A program made the position numbers and the translations under genes. From positions 1 through 64,000 of the forward strand of contig CACNSC010000002.1 of assembly GCA_902623005.1 (NCBI GenBank): a stretch of DNA of 64,000 nt. The letters are read 5' to 3'. Source of the DNA: an uncultured Coxiella sp. (GTDB lineage Bacteria > Pseudomonadota > Gammaproteobacteria > Coxiellales > Coxiellaceae). Of this stretch, positions 32,891-41,381 are shown piece by piece. How positions within the stretch are numbered: position 1 is the first letter of the stretch; every line of letters begins with the position of its first letter. The notes under the pieces are model-generated. The model was not told the origin of the DNA. It made no database searches and saw only the letters and a list, made by a program, of their open reading frames with translations.

Positions 32891-34090
32891 ATGAGTCATG
32901 CTATTAGTTACGAGAAAGTCGAAGTTGCCATACAGGCATTGAAAAAAGGTGGCGTGGTCTTGTTGGTAGATGATGAAGACCGCGAGAATGAAGGTGATTT
33001 TGTTGCTTGCGGCTCTTTGATGGGTGAAAAAGAATTGCACCTGATGATTCAACGCGGATCTGGGATTGTGTGTTTAGCGATGACTGAAGCTGATAGTCAG
33101 CGTTTAGGCATTAATCCCATGGTGAGTAGAAACGCGTGTGCGCAACAAACTCCCTTTGGCGTTTCGTTTGAAGCTGCTACTGGCTTAACCACGGGTGTCT
33201 CTGTACAAGATCGGATGCGTTCGATTGCGGTTGCCAGTGATCCCAAGTGCTCATCAAAAGATATTGTTATGCCAGGTCATGTTTTTCCATTAATCGCAAA
33301 AGATGGTGGTATTTTTGAGCGAGCAGGTCATACCGAAGGTAGCGTTGATTTGATGAAACTTGCTCATCTACCCTCTTGTGCAGCAATTTGTGAGGTGATG
33401 TCAGCGGATGGAACTATGGCGCGTTTTCCAGAATTGCAGCTGTTGGCTAAGTCGTTGGATATTCCGATATTGAGTATCAAAGATATCGAACGTTACCGAA
33501 CTCGATATCAGTCTTGGGTGCAACCGACAAATACAATTGCATTACCAACTGAGGATTATGGTGAGTTATCAATGACAGTGTTTGAAGATACTATTGCCAA
33601 ATCCGAATACACGGTTTTGCACCGCCCTTGGCAAGCCTCAGCGCCATTGTTGCGGATTCACTCACAATGTTTCACAGGAGATGTATTAGGATCTCGGCGT
33701 TGTGACTGCGGTTCTCAATTGGCTATCGCTTTATCTCGCATTGCTGAAGAGGGTGGGCTTTGTATTTACGCTCCGCATGAAGGGCGGGGGATTGGACTAG
33801 CTAATAAGATCAGGGCTTATGCTCTACAGGATCAAGGTATGGATACAGTGGATGCGAATATTCACTTGGGATTTTCTGCCGATGATCGTGATTATGGTAT
33901 CTGTGCGCAGATATTACGTCACATGAAAGTTAATCATGTACGATTGTTATCGAATAACCCAGCTAAACAACAGGGTTTGAATGATTACGGTATCTCAGTG
34001 TTAGAGCGTTTATCCATTAAAACTATTGCTCATGAACACAATCAAAATTATTTATCAGTAAAGCGTAAAAAAATGAATCATGACCTTTGA
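32891..34090 (+). CDS. ribBA: 3,4-dihydroxy-2-butanone 4-phosphate synthase / GTP cyclohydrolase II
   Basis: A fusion supplying both precursors of riboflavin. The RibB half (1-200) has DDEDRENEGDF (acidic metal site), the loop FGVSFEAATGLTTGVS and RAGHTEGSVDLMKLA. The RibA half (about 205-399) keeps the zinc cysteines in CFTGDVLGSRRCDCGSQLA, APHEGRGIGLANKIRAYALQ and LLSNNPAKQQGL. Unlike many proteobacterial proteins in which the RibA part is degenerate, both active sites look intact. It is 399 aa, starting immediately after ribE. Its end is 14 bp before the ribH start chosen here. Confidence 0.96.
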   Translation: MSHAISYEKVEVAIQALKKGGVVLLVDDEDRENEGDFVACGSLMGEKELHLMIQRGSGIVCLAMTEADSQRLGINPMVSRNACAQQTPFGVSFEAATGLTTGVSVQDRMRSIAVASDPKCSSKDIVMPGHVFPLIAKDGGIFERAGHTEGSVDLMKLAHLPSCAAICEVMSADGTMARFPELQLLAKSLDIPILSIKDIERYRTRYQSWVQPTNTIALPTEDYGELSMTVFEDTIAKSEYTVLHRPWQASAPLLRIHSQCFTGDVLGSRRCDCGSQLAIALSRIAEEGGLCIYAPHEGRGIGLANKIRAYALQDQGMDTVDANIHLGFSADDRDYGICAQILRHMKVNHVRLLSNNPAKQQGLNDYGISVLERLSIKTIAHEHNQNYLSVKRKKMNHDL

Positions 34091-34103
34091 TGGGGAGAAA
34101 ACA

Positions 34104-34586
34104 ATGGACAATCATAAGCGAAACCGTTGGGTAATTGTGGTAAGTCATTACAACGAGGATATCACCAGTGAACTACTTCTAGGTGCTCAAACGACTTTAA
34201 TCGAACAAGGCATTGCACAATCTCAGATTGATGTTGTCAAAGTACCTGGTGCAGTTGAGATACCATTGGCTGCGCAATGGGCTGCGCGAAAAGTAGATAC
34301 TGCCGTGGTGATTACTTTAGGGGCAGTGATACGTGGTGATTCCGATCATTATGATTTTGTTGCACAACAAGTCAGTGATGGTTGTCAGCGAGTTGCGCTT
34401 GATCATAATTTGCCAGTGATTTTTGGTGTGCTGACGACACATAATCGTCAACAAGCATTGGATCGTATTGGTGGAGCTTCAGGCCATTATGGTAAAGAGG
34501 CTGCCCTAAGCGCATTGAGAATGGTACACTTGTCGCGTGAGCAATCAGTGAACAAGGTGAGTTTTGATGTCGTTGGACAAGAATAA
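34104..34586 (+). CDS. ribH: 6,7-dimethyl-8-ribityllumazine synthase
   Basis: Condenses the RibD and RibB products to lumazine; the subunits form large shells. The 160 aa have SHYNEDITSELLLGA (substrate site), KVPGAVEIPLAAQWAA, LGAVIRGDSDHYDFVAQQ with the catalytic His, and PVIFGVLTTHNRQQALDR. The ATG at 34104, preceded by GGGGAGAAAA, is chosen over the upstream in-frame ATG at 34080, which overlaps ribBA. The 3' end overlaps the next gene by 20 bp. Confidence 0.95.
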   Translation: MDNHKRNRWVIVVSHYNEDITSELLLGAQTTLIEQGIAQSQIDVVKVPGAVEIPLAAQWAARKVDTAVVITLGAVIRGDSDHYDFVAQQVSDGCQRVALDHNLPVIFGVLTTHNRQQALDRIGGASGHYGKEAALSALRMVHLSREQSVNKVSFDVVGQE

Positions 34587-35652
34587 CCCTATTTTTAGGT
34601 CAGTATCCTCCTGGCTAAATCGTAACTTCTCCAGTCCAGAAGCACTGGGTTTATTTTTTACCGTGCTGTTCGGTTTTCTCATGCTTGAATTTTTTGGTGG
34701 CTTTCTTACTCCGGTCATCATGAGTATTATTTTTGCATATCTCCTTAAATCGCCAGTGGATTGGTTGGTTAAATGTCGATGCCCTCGCATAATTGCTGTC
34801 TTGATTGTGTATTTGCTGTTTCTTGGTGTGTTTACCCTCATATTTCTTGTCTTTCTGCCTTCATTGTGGCGCCAGACGTATTTGCTTGTTTCTCAAATCC
34901 CTCAAGTGTTTGCACAAGCACAGGTTTGGTTAGACGCCGTTCAGCAGAAACACCCCACTTATTTTAGCGAAGCACAGGTTGCTCAGTTGATCAGTGATCT
35001 CCGCAACCAAGCCACACGTGCTGGCCAATGGTTATTGTCACAATCCATTACGTCTTTGCCGAATGTGATTGAAATTTTAGTGTATTTAATTTTAGTGCCT
35101 TTACTGTTGTTTTTCTTTATGAAAGATCGTGACCAGTTAATTAACTGGTTCAGACAATACATGCCTAAGCATCCAGGCTTGGTGCTACGGGTTTGGAGTG
35201 AGTTCAACGTCAAAATGGCGGCTTACGTCAGGGGGCGTGTGATTGAGATTTTGCTCGTGTTTGTCGTTCTCTGGATAGTTTATTCCCTATTTGGTTTGCC
35301 GTACGCTTTCTCATTAGCCGCAGCCTTTGCTATTTCACAATTGATTCCAATCATTGGTGGTGTTGTTGTAACTATTCCAATTACGATAATTGCACTGATG
35401 CACTGGGGTATGACGCCAGTCTTTTGGGGGTTTATGGTCGTTCATTTCGTCATATATGCGCTAGATGGCAATGTGTTAGTGCCATTGTTATTCGCTGAAT
35501 TTATGGACTTACACCCTGTTGTGATAATCTTGGCGGTCATGTTCTTTGCTGCTATTTGGGGTATTTGGGGTGCATTCTTTTCCATCCCATTAGCCACTTT
35601 GATTGATATCATTTTGCGCAAATGGCCGCGAACGCAGGCAGTTATTAAGTAA
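34567..35652 (+). CDS. AI-2E/PerM family membrane protein
   Basis: The 361-aa protein has about seven to eight membrane helices. It shows the PerM/TqsA family layout: a hydrophobic pair at the N-terminus (FFTVLFGFLMLEFFGGFLTP), a long periplasmic segment (about 90-145), LILVPLLLFFFMKDRDQL, then GRVIEILLVF and IPIIGGVVVTIPI, ending WGAFFSIPLATLID. Family members export small molecules or act as antiporters; the substrate here is unknown. ATG34567 lies inside the end of ribH with AAGGTGAG in front, so it is translationally coupled to the riboflavin genes. Confidence 0.9.
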   Translation: MSLDKNNPIFRSVSSWLNRNFSSPEALGLFFTVLFGFLMLEFFGGFLTPVIMSIIFAYLLKSPVDWLVKCRCPRIIAVLIVYLLFLGVFTLIFLVFLPSLWRQTYLLVSQIPQVFAQAQVWLDAVQQKHPTYFSEAQVAQLISDLRNQATRAGQWLLSQSITSLPNVIEILVYLILVPLLLFFFMKDRDQLINWFRQYMPKHPGLVLRVWSEFNVKMAAYVRGRVIEILLVFVVLWIVYSLFGLPYAFSLAAAFAISQLIPIIGGVVVTIPITIIALMHWGMTPVFWGFMVVHFVIYALDGNVLVPLLFAEFMDLHPVVIILAVMFFAAIWGIWGAFFSIPLATLIDIILRKWPRTQAVIK

Positions 35653-35779
35653 AGTTACTGCGTGCCCGCAAGATCAATGGGTAAATTAATACCCTTTACA
35701 AGTCAACTAACAATCGATACCATCTCGATTTGTAAAAATAATACACAAACCATCCTGTTCGTGGTTTAGAGGATTCTCA

Positions 35780-36463
35780 ATGCTCAAAAAATACTTATAT
35801 TTGCTTGGTCTCGTTATGCTCACGATTATCACATTACCGCTACAGGCCAGTGATAACTTTGTTCCGACTGCATTTGAGCACTCAGTCTTGAAGTCAGCTC
35901 CAAATCTCAACCCTGAAGTTCTTAATCAAGCTTTGCTTGCTTACGAGTCAGCCAAGCGACAAGGTTTGTGGGTACCAAAGTCATATTTAACTATAATTGA
36001 TTATAGTCTCCCATCGACAGCAAAGCGCTTTTGGTTAATCGATCTAAAGCAGCGCCGATCCCTCTATAATCTTTTGGTCACTCATGGTTCACGTAGTGGT
36101 GGACTGTATGCACGAAGTTTTTCTGATCACATTGGCAGTCACAAATCCAGTGTTGGGCTATTCATGACAGGTGAGAGCTACGATGGTAATCAAGGCTACT
36201 CGATGGTGTTGAAGGGTTTAGAGCCTGGATTCAATGCAAATGCACAGAAGCGTTTTATTGTGATGCATTCAGCTTGGTATGCGACGCCTTTTATGGTCGA
36301 AAAATACGGTCATTTAGGTCGAAGCTGGGGCTGTCCAGTCATCGATCCGGCATATGCTCATGCGGTTATCGATACCATAAAAGATGGGTCATTACTGTTT
36401 GCTTATTATCCAAATGCCTATTGGTTGCACCACTCAAAATTTCTTACCTTAGGTCAGGTTTAA
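35780..36463 (+). CDS. murein L,D-transpeptidase catalytic domain family protein (YkuD_2)
   Basis: The 227-aa exported protein has a signal peptide (about 1-23, ending LPLQA). The segment LTIIDYSLPSTAKRFWLIDL, then THGSRSGGL, HKSSVGLFMTGESY, GYSMVLKGLEPGFNANAQKR and GRSWGCPVID, with the catalytic Cys and preceding His-containing VMHSAWY, matches the YkuD_2 family of putative peptidoglycan L,D-transpeptidases or carboxypeptidases. It acts in the periplasm on the cell wall. ATG35780 follows AGAGGA. It has its own promoter region after perM. Confidence 0.9.
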   Translation: MLKKYLYLLGLVMLTIITLPLQASDNFVPTAFEHSVLKSAPNLNPEVLNQALLAYESAKRQGLWVPKSYLTIIDYSLPSTAKRFWLIDLKQRRSLYNLLVTHGSRSGGLYARSFSDHIGSHKSSVGLFMTGESYDGNQGYSMVLKGLEPGFNANAQKRFIVMHSAWYATPFMVEKYGHLGRSWGCPVIDPAYAHAVIDTIKDGSLLFAYYPNAYWLHHSKFLTLGQV

Positions 36464-36507
36464 ATCGTTATTTTTTTACTGGACATAGATTCTAATATGA
36501 GGCTGCT

Positions 36508-37173
36508 ATGACTATTAATTTTGGCCAGCTTGTCGAGATGGTCCAAACTAATCCTTTCGATGAGATTGTCGGTAAGAAGTGGCAAGATTTCAAACAAAAT
36601 GATTTTAGTTTTAATGATTTTCGTAACAATTGGCAGCAAATAACAAGCCTACTCTTGGTTGCTGCTCAATCAAGACATTGCTCATTCAACAGATTTGATA
36701 TGTTTATTTCAGATTTATATCAGTCAGGCCTGCTGACAGAGCGGGTTTATACAGTCTTGCTACAACGCGCAAAAAAAAATACCAACCTACTAGTTCTCTT
36801 GGCTAACTACCAATTGTCACAATACCTTATGTTGCATGGCCACGATGAGTATCACCAAGCTATGAATGATCTCGTCTCAGCCCTGTACAAGTCTAACGTC
36901 TTACTCGCGCTGTTGCAGCGCTTACCTAAACTCTTGAGCAGTGATGCCCCATTAGAAAGACGACATCAAATATTGACACGAAATATTGTTGAGTGCCTTC
37001 CAGATTCGAAGCCTAACAATCGCCATGGCCTGCTGTCATGGTTTTCTAATGATAAGAATAAAGATGGTGATGAGCCTTATCACACATGGAGTCAAAAAGT
37101 GCCAAATAGAAGCTTGGATGATTTTCACGGAAGTGGTACTGAGATGGTGTCGATGGCGGCCAAAGCGGCATAA
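36508..37173 (+). CDS. unknown protein, 221 aa
   Basis: No family is recognised. It has no signal peptide or membrane helix. Predominantly helical sequence (about 10-160, e.g. LLANYQLSQYLMLHGHDEYHQ and LLALLQRLPKLL) is followed by a polar tail with HTWSQKVPNRSLDDFHGSG and a small-residue end MVSMAAKAA. The start has GAGGC about 7 nt upstream. It ends directly against the convergent kinase-like gene at 37174. It could be an orphan effector, but nothing specific shows it. Confidence 0.6.
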   Translation: MTINFGQLVEMVQTNPFDEIVGKKWQDFKQNDFSFNDFRNNWQQITSLLLVAAQSRHCSFNRFDMFISDLYQSGLLTERVYTVLLQRAKKNTNLLVLLANYQLSQYLMLHGHDEYHQAMNDLVSALYKSNVLLALLQRLPKLLSSDAPLERRHQILTRNIVECLPDSKPNNRHGLLSWFSNDKNKDGDEPYHTWSQKVPNRSLDDFHGSGTEMVSMAAKAA

Positions 37174-37839
37174 TTAGAAATCACGTTCTTCCGGGCCTTG
37201 CCGTTCTTGCCAACCTAAGCAACGTCGAGTAATAAAACGATACAATCTTTTGCCAGTATTCATCCATATTGAGCTAATGAAGGACTTACGTGCAAGCACT
37301 TGACGTTCTATTGGCGTTACCGTGTCATATTTTCTTTTGTGCTTGAGTAAATGTCTCAAGTCTTCATAGCACAAGTTTAAAAACCATTTGCTTTTCAGAT
37401 TTTTGAAGCAAAAAGCTAATTGAAAATCAGTGACCGCTGGCATGCTTTCGGGTGTGATTAGCCAGTTTGCTTCTTTAGCCAGGTCATTATTCGAGACACC
37501 AGCTTTTTTCAAAGTAATGAGTAGATCTTTACTGGCTTTGAACAGCGATGGTGTGATTCTATTTTGAGCGTGGTGCATGGAATCACCCTCAATAAAGCTT
37601 CTGACGTGAGAGCCTTTGCTCGCTTCTAATAACAAGGGAAAATAAGGTGATTGTAATGGCATGAGTTTCTTAAGAGCACGTTTCTCATTTCGAGCTAAAG
37701 CTAATGCCAATGGTTTAATCAAGATATTTCTGGTGTAAACGCGTCGAATAGCGGGAATGTCTTGCTGTGGTGTCGAATAAATGCCTTTCTCGATCTTTCC
37801 GAAAGCATCACTTTTTAGGGTTTTTTCGTGTTTGAACAT
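37174..37839 (-). CDS. small RIO-like / LPS-kinase-like protein kinase
   Basis: The 221-aa protein has a compact kinase fold of the kind annotated as RIO-like or Kdo/WaaP-related in proteobacteria. IRRVYTRNILIKPLALALARNEKRALKKL (31-59) is the N-lobe, and VRSFIEGDSMHHA is the hinge. NNDLAKEANWLI (117-128) is the catalytic loop, with Asp119 and Asn125; relatives usually have HND here. TDFQLAFCF (137-145) is the metal-binding DFG equivalent, followed by EDLRHLLKHKRKY. The His-to-Asn change in the first loop residue is unusual but the Asp is kept. The ATG at 37839 is preferred to the TTG at 37881. The substrate is unknown, perhaps lipid A core sugars or a protein. Confidence 0.78.
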   Translation of the reverse strand: MFKHEKTLKSDAFGKIEKGIYSTPQQDIPAIRRVYTRNILIKPLALALARNEKRALKKLMPLQSPYFPLLLEASKGSHVRSFIEGDSMHHAQNRITPSLFKASKDLLITLKKAGVSNNDLAKEANWLITPESMPAVTDFQLAFCFKNLKSKWFLNLCYEDLRHLLKHKRKYDTVTPIERQVLARKSFISSIWMNTGKRLYRFITRRCLGWQERQGPEERDF

Positions 37840-37948
37840 GGTCGTTAACTGTTTGGGCTGTAAATAACAAAATCTGATCAAATAGTGTGAGATAAAAATA
37901 AAGCAGCATTTTATGACATAGATACGTCACAAAGGCAAATGATTTGAT

Positions 37949-37966
37949 TTTTTTTGATCAAAAAAA
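37949..37966. repeat. 18-bp perfect palindrome T7-GATC-A7
   Basis: TTTTTTTGATCAAAAAAA is a perfect dyad in the 215-bp region between the divergent kinase-like gene and cobT. It may be an operator or simply AT-rich curved DNA. No cobalamin riboswitch motif is seen in this interval. Confidence 0.45.
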
Positions 37967-38054
37967 GTTGATAATAATATTTATGTATATTGGTTGAATC
38001 GATTAAGGATCAAGGTCTATAGTTATTGCCAACGTATAAAATGGAAGGCCGTAT

Positions 38055-39080
38055 ATGGATCTTGAGTGTTTTCAACTAATTCAGTCAACAGTTGATCAAA
38101 AAATAAAGCCGCTAGGCTCGTTAGGTAAGCTAGAATCATTGGCGCTGCAACTAGGTCAGCTACAAACTCGCCGATCTTCACAATGTGCACAGCAGCTAGA
38201 ACCCTGTTTGCCACACCTTTTAATATTCTGCGCGGATCATGGTGTTGTTGCGCAAGGTGTGAGTGTAGCGCCACAGCAAGTTACACAAATTATGTTAGAG
38301 AGCTTTTTAAAAGGCCATGCGGCATGCAATTGTTTTTGTGAGACGCATGATGTGCCATTAACCGTTGTTAACTCTGGGTTATATGATCTTGCAGATATAA
38401 GTCATGTTAATTTTGTTAGCCAGTCACAAGGACGAGGCACAAAAAACCTATACGTTGAGTCGGCGATGACCGTGGGGCAGGTTTCTGAAGGTTTAATTTT
38501 AGGGGGGCAACGTGTTCAGCAGCTGATTAGTACTGGTGTGAATTGCATTTGTTTGGGTGAGATGGGTATTGGCAATACTACCAGTGCATCGGCATTATTA
38601 GCAGCGTTAACTGGCTGGCCAGTTGATCAGTGTATTGGTAGAGGCAGTGGAATCAATCAGCAACAGATGAAGCAAAAAATGGCCGTCGTCTCTGAGGCTA
38701 TTTCACGATGTACACACCTCTCGCTAGAGGCAACGGTTGCAGAGTTTGGTGGCTATGAAATAGTTCAATTAGTCGGTGCAATTTTGAAAGCTGCTCATTG
38801 CCATGTCCCAGTTATTATCGATGGGTTTATTGTTACTGTCGCGGCATATATTGCTACCTTAATGGATCCAAGTTGCCGTGATGCGATGGTTTTCTCACAT
38901 GTTTCCAATGAGAATGCTCATTCGTCACTGCTGGATCTTTTAAATGCTGAGGCATTACTCGATCTTGATTTGCGTTTGGGGGAGGGTACGGGTGCGGTGT
39001 TAGCCGTTCCATTAGTACGTTCATCAATTGCATTTTATAATGGAATGGCAAGCTTGAGCGATGTGGGTATAGCGCTTTAA
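38055..39080 (+). CDS. cobT: nicotinate-nucleotide-dimethylbenzimidazole phosphoribosyltransferase
   Basis: Activates the lower ligand base (5,6-dimethylbenzimidazole or another) to its alpha-ribotide for cobalamin. The 341 aa have GSLGKLESLALQL, FCADHGVVAQGVS, CLGEMGIGNTTSASALLAAL (phosphate loop) and the C-terminal LGEGTGAVLAVPL with the catalytic Glu. ATG38055 is preceded by GGAAGG. It is the first gene of a cobT-cobS-cobC unit. No corrin-ring genes are in the window, so salvage from scavenged cobinamide is the simplest reading. Confidence 0.96.
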   Translation: MDLECFQLIQSTVDQKIKPLGSLGKLESLALQLGQLQTRRSSQCAQQLEPCLPHLLIFCADHGVVAQGVSVAPQQVTQIMLESFLKGHAACNCFCETHDVPLTVVNSGLYDLADISHVNFVSQSQGRGTKNLYVESAMTVGQVSEGLILGGQRVQQLISTGVNCICLGEMGIGNTTSASALLAALTGWPVDQCIGRGSGINQQQMKQKMAVVSEAISRCTHLSLEATVAEFGGYEIVQLVGAILKAAHCHVPVIIDGFIVTVAAYIATLMDPSCRDAMVFSHVSNENAHSSLLDLLNAEALLDLDLRLGEGTGAVLAVPLVRSSIAFYNGMASLSDVGIAL

Positions 39081-39869
39081 ATGAAATCAATGATTCGATA
39101 CCAATGGCAGATCTTCTGGTTGGCTTTAACTTTTTTTAGCCGTATCCCAATGCCATCCTCCCTGCCGTATTCCGAGCAGCGTATGAATCATGCGGGCCGT
39201 TACTTTGGCCTAGTTGGATTGATCATTGGTGCATTACTAGCAAGTTTCTTCCTGCTAATTGAGTTATTGCTACCACTGTCGCTATCTCTATTATTAACCA
39301 TAGCCTTTGGTCTATTGCTAACCGGTGCTTTTCACGAAGATGGGTTAGCTGACATGGCGGATGGTGTTGGTGGTGGCTTCACCATTGAGCGACGGCTTGC
39401 GATCATGAAAGACAGTCGGCTGGGTACGTATGGTGCTCTGGCGCTAGTAGTGAGTATGTTACTGCGTTATCAGTTATTAATTTTATTGATACCTGAGACA
39501 AAGTCTTGGTTGGTGTTTGTACTGAGTCATAGTTTGAGTCGTGCAGTCGCTGGAAGCTTAATTTTTAATACACCCTACGTTAGTGATGCTCAAGGTAGTA
39601 AGTCAAAACCATTGGCTAATCATCAGAATTTGCTTGAGTTAGTCATCTTACTTGTGACCGGTGGTCTGCCTTTGTTAATACTCCCATTAATACCGGTTGT
39701 GACAATAATTTTCACTCTATTTGTATTTCGTTTATGTTTTAGAAGATGGTTGCTGCATGTGTTAGGTGGATTTACTGGTGATTGTTTGGGCGCTGCACAG
39801 CAAATCACTGAACTACTGATTTATAGCGTAATGTTAGTTTTAACGACCCATAGTTATCTACTTCAATAA
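39081..39869 (+). CDS. cobS: adenosylcobinamide-GDP ribazoletransferase
   Basis: An integral membrane enzyme that joins adenosylcobinamide-GDP and alpha-ribazole(-phosphate), the last assembly step of cobalamin. The 262 aa have several membrane helices. The active-site motif GAFHEDGLADMADGVGGG, with its Asp/Glu cluster, is at about 73-90. MKDSRLGTYGALALV follows, and the late GGFTGDCLGAAQQ is characteristic. Its ATG directly follows the cobT stop codon. Confidence 0.95.
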   Translation: MKSMIRYQWQIFWLALTFFSRIPMPSSLPYSEQRMNHAGRYFGLVGLIIGALLASFFLLIELLLPLSLSLLLTIAFGLLLTGAFHEDGLADMADGVGGGFTIERRLAIMKDSRLGTYGALALVVSMLLRYQLLILLIPETKSWLVFVLSHSLSRAVAGSLIFNTPYVSDAQGSKSKPLANHQNLLELVILLVTGGLPLLILPLIPVVTIIFTLFVFRLCFRRWLLHVLGGFTGDCLGAAQQITELLIYSVMLVLTTHSYLLQ

Positions 39870-39889
39870 ATTGATAGAGAATATTCGCA

Positions 39890-40498
39890 ATGTCTTATTC
39901 TATTTTTCTGTTGCGTCATGGTCCGTCTGCTTTGCCAGCCGGCTTGTATGGAAAATCAGATATCATTGTTCCAGATGAGATCCAGCATAAGATTAAACAA
40001 TCGATCATCAAAAAACAGCTGAATTTATCACACGTGGTAACATCTCCCTTACAGCGTTGCTTAAAATTAGCCAAGTTGATTCAATCGAGTGACCCTCGCA
40101 TGAGTATAGAGTCAGAAGCGCTCTTGCAGGAGATGGATTTTGGTGATTTTGATGGCTATAGCTTTGACGAACTACAACCACATTGGCAGGTTGTCGAAAA
40201 GTTATGGACCTCGCCATCAGATCATCAATTGCCTAATGCAGAGTCATTGTCTGATTTTTACTCTCGCGTAAAACAGGCTTGGCAAATGATCACAAGAAAG
40301 TACCAAAAAAATACTTTGGTTGTTTGTCATGGTGGTACTATTCGAATGCTGTTGTGTTTAATTTTACAGATTGATTGGCGACTATCTACAATGTATTCAC
40401 GATTACAAATTGGCCACGGATCACTCACAGAGATTAAGGTGTTCGGTGATGATTCGAGTCATTACCAGGTCAGTGTTATCGGAGAGTTGACCTTATAA
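39890..40498 (+). CDS. cobC: alpha-ribazole phosphatase (histidine phosphatase family)
   Basis: Removes the phosphate from alpha-ribazole-5'-phosphate (or adenosylcobalamin-phosphate). The 202 aa belong to the histidine phosphatase superfamily. LLRHGPSALPAGLYGKSD has the phospho-accepting His and typical CobC loop, TSPLQRCLKLAKLI follows, then the acid EMDFGDFDGYSFDEL, and VVCHGGTIRM holds the second His. It follows cobS by 20 bp. Context supports the CobC role over a phosphoglycerate mutase. Confidence 0.9.
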   Translation: MSYSIFLLRHGPSALPAGLYGKSDIIVPDEIQHKIKQSIIKKQLNLSHVVTSPLQRCLKLAKLIQSSDPRMSIESEALLQEMDFGDFDGYSFDELQPHWQVVEKLWTSPSDHQLPNAESLSDFYSRVKQAWQMITRKYQKNTLVVCHGGTIRMLLCLILQIDWRLSTMYSRLQIGHGSLTEIKVFGDDSSHYQVSVIGELTL

Positions 40499-40526
40499 AT
40501 CACATCATTTGATATATATGAAAGAG

Positions 40527-41381
40527 TTAAAATCGTTTGACGCGTCGATGGCAGTACGGTTGTTGTTGATTGTTGGCGTAATATTTTTGATGGATCTCCT
40601 CAGCAGGCCAAAAAACGCTAACCGGTTTCACTTCAGTAGCGATCTGCAGGCCTTGTTCTTCGAGTAGATTGATGCATTGATTAGACAATCTTTTTTGAGC
40701 GTTATCATAATAAAAAATACGACTAAGGTACTGGCTGCCACGATCTGGGCCTTGACCACTGCTGTCAGTCGGGTCGTGAATTTCGAAAAATAATTGACAC
40801 AATGCTGTATAGTTAGTGATGTTGCTATCAAAGATGACGCGTATCGCCTCAACATGACCGGTGCGTTTTGAGCAGACTTCATTATAGGTTGGATGCTCAG
40901 TTGTTCCACCGGTGTAGCCCACTTCTGTGAGAATAACGCCAGGTTGAGATTGCATCCAGTATTCGACACCCCAAAAACAACCTGCTGCAAATACAGCTTC
41001 TTCGGTAGACTCGACAGTATCACTATTAACAAAATCCAATGCTAAGCCATTGACACAATGACGCTGATTTTTTGACGTTAGATTCTCACCGTGAAAAATA
41101 TGACCTAAGTGGCTCTTGCAATGTTGGCAAATAATTTCAGTTCTACGACCATCGCTATCGGGTCTCCTTGCTATTCGATCAGGTATTTCATCATCAAAGC
41201 TTGGCCAGCCACAGCTGGAAGAAAATTGGTGATGTGATCGGAATAATGCTGCACCACAACATCGACAACAATAAGTACCGTTCTTATAAGGGTGTTGATG
41301 GCGACTGGTTCCGGGAAATTCAGTGCCTTGATCAATCAAGACGTTCTTCTCTTCTGGTGTGAGTGAGGCAATTTTATACAT
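40527..41381 (-). CDS. msrBA: fused methionine sulfoxide reductase MsrB-MsrA
   Basis: Repairs both R- and S-methionine sulfoxide in proteins. The 284 aa contain an N-terminal MsrB domain (about 1-120): zinc ligands in the CRCC and CQHCKSH motifs, FSSSCGWPSF, and RHCVNGLALDF with catalytic Cys109. The C-terminal MsrA domain (about 128-284) has FAAGCFWGVE with catalytic Cys135, GYTGGTTEHPTYNEVC, TGHVEAIRV and DPTDSSGQGPDRGSQY. The B-then-A order is the less common fusion. No signal peptide, so it is cytoplasmic. It is convergent with cobC, 28 bp apart. Confidence 0.94.
   Translation of the reverse strand: MYKIASLTPEEKNVLIDQGTEFPGTSRHQHPYKNGTYCCRCCGAALFRSHHQFSSSCGWPSFDDEIPDRIARRPDSDGRRTEIICQHCKSHLGHIFHGENLTSKNQRHCVNGLALDFVNSDTVESTEEAVFAAGCFWGVEYWMQSQPGVILTEVGYTGGTTEHPTYNEVCSKRTGHVEAIRVIFDSNITNYTALCQLFFEIHDPTDSSGQGPDRGSQYLSRIFYYDNAQKRLSNQCINLLEEQGLQIATEVKPVSVFWPAEEIHQKYYANNQQQPYCHRRVKRF

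Noticed and set aside
37882-38054. Cobalamin riboswitch before cobT
   Set aside because: No B12-box-like sequence is visible; only AT-rich DNA and the T7-GATC-A7 palindrome.
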